Source: Bacteroidota bacterium (GTDB lineage: Bacteria; Bacteroidota; Bacteroidia; Chitinophagales; Chitinophagaceae). From it: a stretch of 12,023 bases of DNA. This document shows positions 1 to 6,497 of the stretch, in pieces. Location: positions 1 to 12,023 of the forward strand of contig JAFDXS010000021.1 in assembly GCA_018267795.1 (NCBI GenBank), written 5' to 3'. A model generated the notes under the pieces. That model saw only the letters and a program-made list of their open reading frames with translations, was not told the DNA's origin and did no database searches. A program made the position numbers and the translations under genes. The stretch's first letter is position 1; every line of letters starts with the position of its first letter.

Positions 1-1325
1 ATTTTGTTGCCATCTATTCGCTCGGTATAAGATGTAAAGCCACCCTGACTCATCTTTGCCTGGAAGGGGCATCCGCCGCCAACAGTATTTGGGTCATGTG
101 CGCTCTGGCCCCTGTTTATTGTCTGGCGCATGTGCCCGTCGCGCTGGTTATTATGCACCGGTGCTATAGGGCGATTAATAGGGATCTCATGAAAATTAGG
201 ACTGCCAAGTCGCGACAGCTGGGTATCCAGGTAGGAGAATAAACGGCCTTGCAGCAAGGGGTCGTTAGAAAAATCAATACCGGGTACTACGTGGCCGGGA
301 TGAAAAGCGACCTGTTCCGTTTCTGCAAAGAAATTATCCGGGTTCCTGTTCAGTACCATTTTGCCTATTCGCTTCACAGGCACCAGTTCTTCCGGAATCA
401 GTTTAGTAGGGTCAAGCAAGTCGAAATCAAATTTGTGTTCATCTTTTTCGTCTATTATCTGCACGCCAAATTCCCATTCAGGATAGTTGCCTGCCTCTAT
501 AGCATCCCACAGGTCGCGGCGATGAAAATCAGGGTCCTTGCCTGATATTTTCAGCGCTTCGTCCCAGGCTACAGAGTGTACGCCCAGCAGTGGCTTCCAA
601 TGAAATTTTACAAAGCATGCTTTTCCTTTTTCATTCACAAAGCGGAAGGTGTGTATGCCAAAGCCTTCCATCATACGCAGGCTGCGCGGTATGGCGCGGT
701 CAGACATAGCCCACATTATCATGTGCATCGATTCAGGCATTACAGATACAAAATCCCAAAAGGTATCATGTGCGCTTGCCGCCTGTGGTATTTCATTGTG
801 GGGTTCCGGCTTTACAGAGTGTATGAGGTCAGGAAATTTTATAGCGTCCTGTATAAAGAATACGGGAATATTATTCCCCACCAGGTCGTAGTTGCCTTCT
901 TCCGTATAAAATTTTACCGCAAAGCCTCTTACATCGCGGGCAAGATCTGATGATCCGCGGAAGCCGGCAACGGTAGAAAAGCGTACAAATACCGGCGTTC
1001 TGGTACCCGGTGTTTGCAGGAAGTGTGCGCGTGTGTAGGGCGCCATAGATTCATACAACTCAAAATAGCCATGCGCAGCAGAGCCGCGTGCGTGTACAAT
1101 GCGTTCAGGAATACGTTCGTGGTCGAAGTGTGTGATTTTTTCTCTGAAAATAAAGTCCTCCAGTAGTGTGCCGCCTCTTTCGCCTGCCTTCAGCGAGTTC
1201 TGGTTATCGTTTATCCTCACCCCCTGGTTGGTGGTGAGGAACTGGTCCGCACCATCCTCAGTGTGCGGTGCCAGGCTGTCCACCTTTTTGTTAGTGGCAG
1301 TCTTGTTGGTTTTCTTGTTAGCCAT
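1..1325 (-). CDS. katE: Large-subunit (clade II, HPII-like) catalase, 3' part outside the window
   Basis: Heme catalase that disproportionates hydrogen peroxide to water and oxygen. The 441 codons visible read as one open frame from ATG at 1325, starting MANKKTNKTATNKK, and run off the left edge, so the C-terminal part is missing. The translation follows E. coli HPII closely from the TTNQGVRI segment onward. Visible active-site residues by family analogy are His78 (RIVHARG), Asn151 (DLVGNN) and the heme-ligand Tyr365 (RLFSYLDTQ). His342 in FHPGH matches the HPII histidine that crosslinks to the heme-ligand tyrosine, so that bond is possible here. The short Lys/Asn-rich N-terminus is shorter than that of HPII. 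The extended family (about 700 residues or more, with a flavodoxin-like C-terminal domain) is expected, but that domain lies outside the window. The gene diverges from rpmH. No clear promoter box or Shine-Dalgarno sequence was seen upstream. Confidence 0.96.
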   Translation of the reverse strand, partial: MANKKTNKTATNKKVDSLAPHTEDGADQFLTTNQGVRINDNQNSLKAGERGGTLLEDFIFREKITHFDHERIPERIVHARGSAAHGYFELYESMAPYTRAHFLQTPGTRTPVFVRFSTVAGFRGSSDLARDVRGFAVKFYTEEGNYDLVGNNIPVFFIQDAIKFPDLIHSVKPEPHNEIPQAASAHDTFWDFVSVMPESMHMIMWAMSDRAIPRSLRMMEGFGIHTFRFVNEKGKACFVKFHWKPLLGVHSVAWDEALKISGKDPDFHRRDLWDAIEAGNYPEWEFGVQIIDEKDEHKFDFDLLDPTKLIPEELVPVKRIGKMVLNRNPDNFFAETEQVAFHPGHVVPGIDFSNDPLLQGRLFSYLDTQLSRLGSPNFHEIPINRPIAPVHNNQRDGHMRQTINRGQSAHDPNTVGGGCPFQAKMSQGGFTSYTERIDGNK

Positions 1326-1464
1326 AGATATCGGTTTGGTTTAATGCGTTTAAATAGTATTTGTAAAAAGTGGGTATGGTATAGAGGCAACAGCAACAAT
1401 ATCATGCCTTTTGCTATTTTCAATAGTTTATGTCTATGGTATCTATAGCTTAGTTGATTGACAT

Positions 1465-1541
1465 AAGTAAAAAGTAAATTTGATGATGAATGACAGCTGA
1501 TAAATCGCTTCATATTTTTTTACTTTTTACTTTTTACTTTT
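1465..1541. repeat. Inverted arrays of a 7-bp tandem repeat between katE and rpmH
   Basis: The 282-base divergent spacer 1326-1607 holds two head-to-tail copies of AAGTAAA (1465-1478) and three copies of its reverse complement TTTACTT (1519-1539), about 40 bases apart. The arms can pair over 14 bases, and an inner ATGAA/TTCAT pair lies in the loop region. The right-hand array ends about 14 bases before the TAnnTTTG box of rpmH, so it covers the region where the upstream (-33) promoter element would lie. A similar AAAAGTAAAAAGT string occurs at 7135-7147. The arrays are plainly visible; their function is unknown. Confidence 0.8.
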
Positions 1542-1553
1542 GAGTTTTTACCA

Positions 1554-1561
1554 TACCTTTG
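1554..1561 (+). promoter_or_regulatory. Bacteroidota-type -7 promoter box upstream of rpmH
   Basis: TACCTTTG matches the Bacteroidota -7 consensus TAnnTTTG and predicts a leader of roughly 40 bases before the rpmH start codon. No exact TTTG lies at the expected upstream distance; T-rich heptamer repeats occupy that place. Confidence 0.7.
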
Positions 1562-1607
1562 CACTCCTTTAGTTAGAATTTGCCTTCGGGCATTAAAAAA
1601 GCAGAGT

Positions 1608-1763
1608 ATGAAACGTACATATCAACCGCACCGCCGCCGCCGTAAGACTGTTCATGGGTTCCGTAAGCGTATGGAATCGGCAAATGGCCGCAAAGTATTG
1701 GCTTCTCGCCGCAAAAAAGGACGTCATAAGCTGACAGTGTCAGACGAAAGCCGTTTGAAATAG
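1608..1763 (+). CDS. rpmH: 50S ribosomal protein L34
   Basis: A 51-residue, very basic protein beginning MKRTYQPHRRRRKTVHGFRKRM and containing NGRKVLASRRKKGRHKL, the L34 signature. L34 is a structural protein of the large ribosomal subunit. Its length is slightly above the usual 44-46 residues because of a short C-terminal tail (TVSDESRLK), common in Bacteroidota. It is the first gene of the conserved rpmH-rnpA-yidD cluster, with a TAnnTTTG box 46 bases upstream. There is no convincing Shine-Dalgarno sequence before the ATG, which is normal for this phylum. Confidence 0.98.
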   Translation: MKRTYQPHRRRRKTVHGFRKRMESANGRKVLASRRKKGRHKLTVSDESRLK

Positions 1764-1779
1764 TCATTAATCTGCACAA

Positions 1780-2190
1780 TTGGCCATTCGATATACTTTT
1801 AAAGCATACGAGCGGCTCAAGCGAGAGCAACATATTGATACGCTTTTCCATACCGGGAAAGCGTTTTCTGTTTTTCCGGTAAAGTTTATTTATCGTATGC
1901 TGCCCCGCGAGGCCGAGGTGTCGCCTGTAAGGGTGGGCTTTACCGTGCCTAAAAAGAAATTCCGTAAAGCAGTGGAGCGCAATCGGGTAAAGCGCCTGCT
2001 GCGCGAGGCCTGGCGCCTAAATAGGCATACCCTGTATGCCGCAGTGCCGGAGGAAAGCCAGCTCCATATATTTCTTATTTTTACAGACAATAAGCTGCCC
2101 GATATTGAAACTATAAGCAGTGTAGTAATAACAGGTATTGAAAAGCTTGTAGAGAAGCTGGCAACTACAACCCAGGCAAAGGATGCGTAA
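1780..2190 (+). CDS. rnpA: Ribonuclease P protein component, TTG start
   Basis: Protein subunit of RNase P, which binds the catalytic RNA and the 5' leader of precursor tRNAs. The 136-residue product has the family core: the N-terminal RLKREQHIDTLFHTGKAFSVFPV segment, VGFTVPKKKFRKAVERN, and the RNR motif RNRVKRLLRE at about residues 67-76. The start is inferred to be TTG at 1780: the frame is closed by a TAA at 1768-1770, no ATG or GTG lies between that stop and the conserved region, and the TTG gives a normal N-terminus. It begins 16 bases after rpmH and overlaps yidD by 8 bases, so the three genes are probably cotranscribed and translationally coupled. The non-ATG start may lower its translation relative to L34. 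Confidence 0.95.
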   Translation: MAIRYTFKAYERLKREQHIDTLFHTGKAFSVFPVKFIYRMLPREAEVSPVRVGFTVPKKKFRKAVERNRVKRLLREAWRLNRHTLYAAVPEESQLHIFLIFTDNKLPDIETISSVVITGIEKLVEKLATTTQAKDA

Positions 2191-2404
2191 ACTATTTACC
2201 ATACTGTTCATTGGCATCATTCGCTTTTACCAGGGCGCTATCTCTCCCATGCTGGGCATGAAGTGCCGCTTCACCCCCACTTGCAGCAGCTACGGCCTGG
2301 AGGCTATACGCAAATACGGTCCTTTTAAAGGAGGCTGGCTGGCATTCAAGCGTTTTCTTTCCTGTCACCCCTGGGGCAAGAGCGGTTATGATCCTGTGCC
2401 TTAG
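2183..2404 (+). CDS. yidD: Membrane protein insertion efficiency factor YidD
   Basis: A 73-residue small protein with the complete YidD/UPF0161 signature: a hydrophobic, amphipathic N-terminus ending in IRFYQGAISPMLG, then CRFTPTCSSYGLEAIRKYG and a C-terminal SCHPWGKSGYDPVP. The family sits at the inner face of the cytoplasmic membrane and helps YidC-dependent insertion of membrane proteins. Its ATG lies inside the end of rnpA (8-base overlap), consistent with coupling. The next conserved partner, yidC, does not follow; instead a convergent secreted-protein gene ends 22 bases downstream. No clear intrinsic terminator was seen after the stop codon. Confidence 0.97.
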   Translation: MRKLFTILFIGIIRFYQGAISPMLGMKCRFTPTCSSYGLEAIRKYGPFKGGWLAFKRFLSCHPWGKSGYDPVP

Positions 2405-2426
2405 ATAAGCTTAAAGCCTACATCTC

Positions 2427-3944
2427 TTATTCCTTTACCAGCCGCAATGTTTGCTGTCCAGTCTTGCCCTGCATACGCACAAAGTAAATGCCTGGTTGTA
2501 AGCTGCCTAAGTTCATAGGAATATTATAGGTGCCGGTTGCAAATGTTTTGTGTTGCATTACAGTTTGCGTCACTTTCCCATTTATATCATAGATAGTTAT
2601 AGAAACGGCATCTGTCTCGCTAAGGCTAAAATGTAAAGTAGCCTCACTACCGGCAGGATTAGGATATAAATATGCATCGGCTGCAGATGAAGCCAGAAAA
2701 GGAACTGCAGTATTTCCATCCAGTTTCAGTTTAAACAGGCTATAACTACTTGTATTAACATGACCGGCAAAAGTGATGGACTTATCATTAGTATCTACCA
2801 CCATATCGCTACTCATAATTTGAGTAATGCGTCGGTTGAATAAAGATGCAGGGATATGGGTCATGCCATTTATCCCAAAACTGCTGTCAGCACTACCGTC
2901 TGGCTTATATCTGCTGACTACAAAACCTGAATCATATTGGCCTCCGGCAACGAAACAACCTGAAGGAAGCAATGTTAATGCTCCGCTTGCATCATTTGCT
3001 TGTACAATGCCATCTTTGCCCCAGGTACTATCGGTTGTTCCATTTGTATTGAAACGTCTTAAAAGTATCGGTCCGGCAGTATATAGCGAATATATTGATG
3101 CAATTATCTTCCCATCTGCTTGTTCCATCAGTGATCCAAAGCCCTGGGAATCGAGTCGCACTTTCCCCGCAATTCCAAAACTTGGATCCAGTTTCCCGTC
3201 AGCAGTTATCATTGCAATCGCATTGCTGTGTATAGATGGCCCTGCAATGCAGATTTTACCCTTTCTCAATGGTACGCAGCTTTGTAATCGTTGCAGAGCA
3301 GCGGTATCTATTATTACAGTACAAATACCATTATTACCAAAGGCCGAATCGAACGAAGCGTTCGAATTTAGCTTGATTATTGCCGCGTAGGTATTGTAAG
3401 AAGAATCAACAACTGTAGCACCAATAATGATTTTATTGTCTTGTGTTATACTTATTTTTTCGCCTACGAATGTCTGGGCATGAGCCGGAGGATACACGAT
3501 TATATGCCCGTTAGTACCAAAGGTGGAATCAGGAGTGCCATTTCTTTTCAACCTTAAGCACAACAATTGGTACATATTGTCTTTTACTATCGTTCCGGTT
3601 GTCAGTATTTTCTCATCTGCCTGCAAGGCAGCACTGAAACAAATAGATGTTGAATCAACACCTGTTATAGCGTTACCATTTGTGCCGAAGCTGCCATCCC
3701 TTGCGCCATTTTTTAAGCTGCAACGAATTATCATCCCAAAATCGCCGGATCCTGTATCTCCTAAAACAATAGTTCCGCCATTACTTATAGATAATATTTT
3801 TGTTACTTCAGAAGTATATCTTTTTGAAAAGGAATCATTGAAATGACCATTAATGCCATACGTTGAATCTAATGTACCTGGCTGCGCAAACGAATAAACA
3901 CTACCAAAACATAATAATAGCAGAATAGGTAGAGCAATTTTCAT
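2427..3944 (-). CDS. Secreted delta-60 repeat protein with T9SS type A sorting domain (paralogue 1)
   Basis: A 505-residue exported protein. Residues 1-20 form a signal peptide (Lys2, hydrophobic core, likely cut before Gln21). The body carries seven anchors of the delta-60 type, a D-x-x-aromatic-G-x-x-G pattern: LDSTYGING from residue 25, then RDGSFG, PDSTFG, FDSAFG, LDPSFG, TDSTWG and ADSSFG. Each is followed by beta-strand-like stretches with G-K-I or adenine-like DGK turns, suggesting a beta-propeller-like fold. Residues 423-505 are a T9SS type A C-terminal domain, with YLYPNPA, an IYDINGK motif and an ending GIYFVRM...LRLVKE. The family is exported through the Sec and type IX systems and released or anchored at the cell surface. 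The ligand or role of delta-60 proteins is unknown. It is a paralogue of the gene at 4172-5767 and faces the same way. Confidence 0.9.
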   Translation of the reverse strand: MKIALPILLLLCFGSVYSFAQPGTLDSTYGINGHFNDSFSKRYTSEVTKILSISNGGTIVLGDTGSGDFGMIIRCSLKNGARDGSFGTNGNAITGVDSTSICFSAALQADEKILTTGTIVKDNMYQLLCLRLKRNGTPDSTFGTNGHIIVYPPAHAQTFVGEKISITQDNKIIIGATVVDSSYNTYAAIIKLNSNASFDSAFGNNGICTVIIDTAALQRLQSCVPLRKGKICIAGPSIHSNAIAMITADGKLDPSFGIAGKVRLDSQGFGSLMEQADGKIIASIYSLYTAGPILLRRFNTNGTTDSTWGKDGIVQANDASGALTLLPSGCFVAGGQYDSGFVVSRYKPDGSADSSFGINGMTHIPASLFNRRITQIMSSDMVVDTNDKSITFAGHVNTSSYSLFKLKLDGNTAVPFLASSAADAYLYPNPAGSEATLHFSLSETDAVSITIYDINGKVTQTVMQHKTFATGTYNIPMNLGSLQPGIYFVRMQGKTGQQTLRLVKE

Positions 3945-3948
3945 AAAC

Positions 3949-3958
3949 AGAAGGTTTT
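3949..3958 (-). promoter_or_regulatory. Shared 10-base leader motif before both T9SS genes
   Basis: Read on the minus strand, AAAACCTTCT lies 4 bases before the ATG of paralogue 1. The same 10-mer lies 3 bases before the ATG of paralogue 2 (5771-5780). It is not a Shine-Dalgarno sequence; it has the opposite, pyrimidine-rich sense. It could be a remnant of the gene duplication or a translation-related element. Confidence 0.4.
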
Positions 3959-4117
3959 AGTAAAAGACTATTTTCCGAGTTCTAAAGTAGAAGCATTTTT
4001 TGTAAAATAAATGTCACAAAGACTAATAGTCAAAAAAAAAACTTTCAGGCGCATTAGCCCAAATGCTTCAGGCTCAATGCCTTATTTTTTGTCTATTTAC
4101 ATAATGGTGAACATTAT

Positions 4118-4146
4118 AAAAAAAATAGCCTCCTTGTTGGGGAGGC
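4118..4146 (-). terminator. Rho-independent terminator of the upstream T9SS gene (paralogue 2)
   Basis: On the minus strand GCCTCC, a 7-base loop and GGAGGC form a hairpin, followed by TA and a run of eight T. It lies 26 bases after the stop codon of the 4172-5767 gene and before the next gene in the same direction. The two paralogues are therefore probably separate transcription units. The remaining part of this 227-base gap shows no gene. Confidence 0.85.
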
Positions 4147-4171
4147 CATTATTAAAGCATCAGAATTTATT

Positions 4172-5767
4172 TTAGAGCTTTATCAGCTTCATCGTCTTGC
4201 TTTCAGCGCCTATCCTGCTGTTCACAAAATAAGTTCCCTGCACCAGCCCGCTCATATCTATACTTAGCTCATGGTTGCCGACTTGCAAAGAGCTTGTACT
4301 AAGTATTTGCACTACCCTGCCGCTTACATCCTGCAGCGTAATATATGGTGCACATGCCTGGTCAAGAGTAAAGCGAAGATGCCCCTCTGCACCCACAGGA
4401 TTAGGATAAAAGTTGAGGTCGTTTATATAGGCAGGCACATTAGGCACTTCCAGGCTATTGCCTATCAGCACTTTTATCAGGTTTATTTGCGTTGTAGCAC
4501 TTGATAGGCCACCATTACCCAGCATAATAACGCTTTTGCTGTAGCCATCAACTGCCATATCCACAGGAGCACTCACTGCAACTGTCGGGTTGTAGTGCAC
4601 CGCTATAGTGTCAATACCGTTAGTGCCAAAGCCATTGTCAATGGTGCCATCATTGTTGTAGTGCGCCACAACGTATAACATGCCTGTCACGCCGCTGTTG
4701 CTGTAGCGTGAGCCTACCAGCAAACTGCCCATGCTTACATCCAGGAAGCTGCGTATCTGGCCAGGTAAAAAATGTGTTTTCACAACCCCTGCAAGGCCCC
4801 AGGTATTATCCAGGTTGCCATCGGTATTATAGCGCAGTAAGAAAAGATCTACGTTAAAGCCGGCATCCTTAACACCCGCAGCCATTATCAGTTTCTTATC
4901 TTTTTGCTCTACAATGCTATAACCATAGTTAAATATGCCACCAAAATTTTGCTGTACCATACCGTTAACACCAAAAGTACTATCCGTGCTGCCATCACTG
5001 TTTAGGCGCATGGTAACTATGGTTCGTGAAGTCGTAGTGCCCAGGTAGTCGCCTACCACAGCTATTTTACCACTTTGCAGCACCGCCAGGTCCGAAAGGT
5101 TGCTGCCGCTCTTGCCAAATAAGTTAGTGCGTATACCGCTGCTGTTAAAACTCATGTCCTCGCTGCCGTCAGCATTTAGTCGCACCACAGCTATGTCCTG
5201 GGTTCCACCCGATATGTTAGCTTCATTGCCAATGATTACTGCCTTCCCATCGGCCTGTAGTTTTACGCCATAGCCATACAACAGATCGTAACCGCTGCTG
5301 GGCGGTACAAGTGTATGCCCGTCAGTGCCATAGCTTGAGTCTATTTCGCCATCTGCCTGCAGGCGCAGGCATAGCAGGTTGCTATTGTAGTAGCCGGCAA
5401 ATCCGCTGATCACTATTTTGCCATCAGGTGCCATCGCCGCACTCAAACCATAGGTGTATGGATCTACTGTATAATACTTTGTATTGCCGCCATTAAAGCT
5501 GGGGTCTATGCTCCCATCCGCCAGGTAAGCCCTCATGGCTATAGCGCTGTTCGCGCCATGGCTGGTATCCCCCAGGCAAAAGAAACGGCCGTCACCTCGG
5601 GGCAATACTTTAAATGCTGTTTCTATAGCGCCTGATCCGGTATAAGGCGCAAATATATCTTCAACAACGCCGCTATGTCCAAATGTGGAATCAGTAATGC
5701 CGGCCCTTTGCGCTTGTGCAATAATACTAAAGCAGGATAGGGCGAGTGCAGGTAAGAGTTTATGCAT
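4172..5767 (-). CDS. Secreted delta-60 repeat protein with T9SS type A sorting domain (paralogue 2)
   Basis: A 531-residue exported protein built like its neighbour. The signal peptide is MHKLLPALALSCFSIIAQA, likely cut before Gln20. Seven delta-60 anchors follow: TDSTFGHSG, IDPSFN, IDSSYGTDG, EDMSFN, TDSTFGVNG, LDNTWGLAG and IDNGFGTNG. Between them are LQADGK/LNADGS-type turns typical of the repeat. Residues 449-531 are a T9SS type A C-terminal domain (FYPNPVGAEG, LQDVSGRVV, GTYFV...MKLIKL). Its length, 83 residues, equals that of paralogue 1. In both proteins the sixth anchor carries Trp instead of Phe/Tyr, which supports duplication of the whole gene rather than separate repeat expansion. 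It has its own terminator downstream and a hairpin-forming leader. No clear TAnnTTTG box was found upstream. Confidence 0.9.
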   Translation of the reverse strand: MHKLLPALALSCFSIIAQAQRAGITDSTFGHSGVVEDIFAPYTGSGAIETAFKVLPRGDGRFFCLGDTSHGANSAIAMRAYLADGSIDPSFNGGNTKYYTVDPYTYGLSAAMAPDGKIVISGFAGYYNSNLLCLRLQADGEIDSSYGTDGHTLVPPSSGYDLLYGYGVKLQADGKAVIIGNEANISGGTQDIAVVRLNADGSEDMSFNSSGIRTNLFGKSGSNLSDLAVLQSGKIAVVGDYLGTTTSRTIVTMRLNSDGSTDSTFGVNGMVQQNFGGIFNYGYSIVEQKDKKLIMAAGVKDAGFNVDLFLLRYNTDGNLDNTWGLAGVVKTHFLPGQIRSFLDVSMGSLLVGSRYSNSGVTGMLYVVAHYNNDGTIDNGFGTNGIDTIAVHYNPTVAVSAPVDMAVDGYSKSVIMLGNGGLSSATTQINLIKVLIGNSLEVPNVPAYINDLNFYPNPVGAEGHLRFTLDQACAPYITLQDVSGRVVQILSTSSLQVGNHELSIDMSGLVQGTYFVNSRIGAESKTMKLIKL

Positions 5768-5770
5768 TTG

Positions 5771-5821
5771 AGAAGGTTTTGGTGACTAACTTTATTATAA
5801 TAGCCGCAGATTAAACCTTCT
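5771..5821. repeat. 9-bp inverted repeat in the leader of T9SS paralogue 2
   Basis: AGAAGGTTT (5771-5779) and AAACCTTCT (5813-5821) are perfect complements separated by 33 bases. One arm begins 3 bases before the ATG of the 4172-5767 gene, so in that mRNA the stem would close next to the start codon. The corresponding arm is absent upstream of paralogue 1. A chance match cannot be excluded. Confidence 0.45.
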
Positions 5822-5982
5822 TTTCACAACCATATTTTCACAAGGTAATCGGGGCATAATAATAGTATAGACGCCATTATTCTTTAAATCGTTAAAAATG
5901 AAATAGATATTTTTCGAGTCGGAAAATTCTCGATAAATACTATAAATAACGCAAAAGATAGAGGGTAATTTCCCGTCTGTTC

Positions 5983-6003
5983 GGGTCTCCTGATAGGAGA
6001 CTC
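5983..6003. repeat. Short perfect hairpin GTCTCCT-gat-AGGAGAC
   Basis: GTCTCCT (5985-5991) and AGGAGAC (5995-6001) pair around a 3-base loop, and one G-U and one G-C pair extend the stem outward to 5983-6003. There is no T run on either side, so it is not a normal terminator. Its TCTCCT...AGGAGAC core resembles the hairpin at 6167-6184, suggesting related intergenic repeat units. Confidence 0.6.
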
Positions 6004-6153
6004 AAGGGCATCAAGGCACTATAGCCTGACTAAATTGTTGTAATCGAAACTCCAAACCTGCAAGCCATCATACACTTTCCAAATTTTTAATTTTATCAAT
6101 TTTCATTCCTTATGTGGAAATCTAAATTTGGAATCCATCCCATCATAATACTA

Positions 6154-6205
6154 CTTTGCATAACGTTCTCCTCCTGAGAGGAGACAGGGTGTATTCAATG
6201 CAAAG
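6154..6205. repeat. REP-like nested palindrome
   Basis: Outer arms CTTTGCAT (6154-6161) and ATGCAAAG (6198-6205) are perfect 8-bp complements. They enclose an inner hairpin TCTCCTC-ctga-GAGGAGA (6167-6184) followed by a CAGGGTG stretch. This two-level symmetry resembles repetitive extragenic palindromes, and CTCC/GGAG-cored intergenic repeats are common in Bacteroidota genomes. Whether it is repeated elsewhere in the genome cannot be seen here. Confidence 0.6.
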
Positions 6206-6277
6206 GTCACCCCACGTTCTTTGAAATACCTTAAACCCTGCAACATCTATTAGCTAATCATCAAATTAGCATATTGA

Positions 6278-6462
6278 AAATGCGACATTTTGGGAGATTC
6301 TTGTTCGTTTTCTGTCCACCAATGTTACTTTTGATAGAAGTATTATAAGGTAACATGGTAAAGACTTTGGTGCTAATTGCCCTACCAAATGTCTCAAAAA
6401 GAAAATTACCCATAAATGTGACATTTGGAGGATAATCATCGAGCGACATTACCACTACATTT
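6278..6462 (+). repeat. 185-bp upstream module, copy 1 (precedes paaY)
   Basis: Shares collinear blocks with 10940-11123, which is inverted in the window but identically oriented relative to its downstream gene. Block A, AAATGCGACATTTTGGGA (6278-6295), is an exact 18-bp match. Block B, CAATGTTACTTT (6320-6331), is an exact 12-bp match. Block C (6395-6425) matches 24 of 31 positions. Spacings are A-B 24 versus 23 and B-C 63 versus 64. Each block contains a variant of the dyad AATGT-N-ACATT; block C has the perfect AAATGTGACATTT (6414-6426). The right end lies 10 bases before the paaY TAnnTTTG box. It may be an operator array or a MITE-like repeat. Confidence 0.75.
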
Positions 6463-6472
6463 TTTCAATAGT

Positions 6473-6480
6473 TATTTTTG
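6473..6480 (+). promoter_or_regulatory. TAnnTTTG promoter box of paaY
   Basis: TATTTTTG fits the Bacteroidota -7 consensus, with the paaY ATG 17 bases further on, giving a leader of about 10-13 bases. No exact upstream TTTG element is visible. The box directly follows the 185-bp module. Confidence 0.6.
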
Positions 6481-6497
6481 AACAGTAATCTATATAT

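Larger units (their letters stand above)
5768..6497. other. Non-coding region of 730 bases between T9SS paralogue 2 and paaY
   Basis: No convincing gene. It contains, in order, the leader of the T9SS gene, a TCGAG/CTCGA dyad (5914-5933), a short hairpin (5983-6003), a nested REP-like structure (6154-6205), a TTAGCTAA-containing inverted repeat near 6250-6270, the first copy of the 185-bp element (6278-6462) and the paaY promoter box. A 21-codon open frame at 6112-6177 begins like a signal peptide but stops at once. The region is AT-rich and has no coding pattern. Confidence 0.75.

Noticed and set aside
1519..1541. Short tandem units as a CRISPR-like array
   Set aside because: The units are 7 bases long without spacers, so this is a microsatellite.
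6112..6177. 21-codon frame MWKSKFGIHPIIILLCITFSS that resembles a signal peptide start
   Set aside because: It stops inside the REP-like hairpin and is not followed by a coherent frame. It could be a decayed gene start but cannot be supported.
6261..6455. 64-codon open frame on the minus strand
   Set aside because: It lies within copy 1 of the 185-bp module, has no recognisable domain, and is not kept open in an equivalent frame in copy 2 as far as I can judge.
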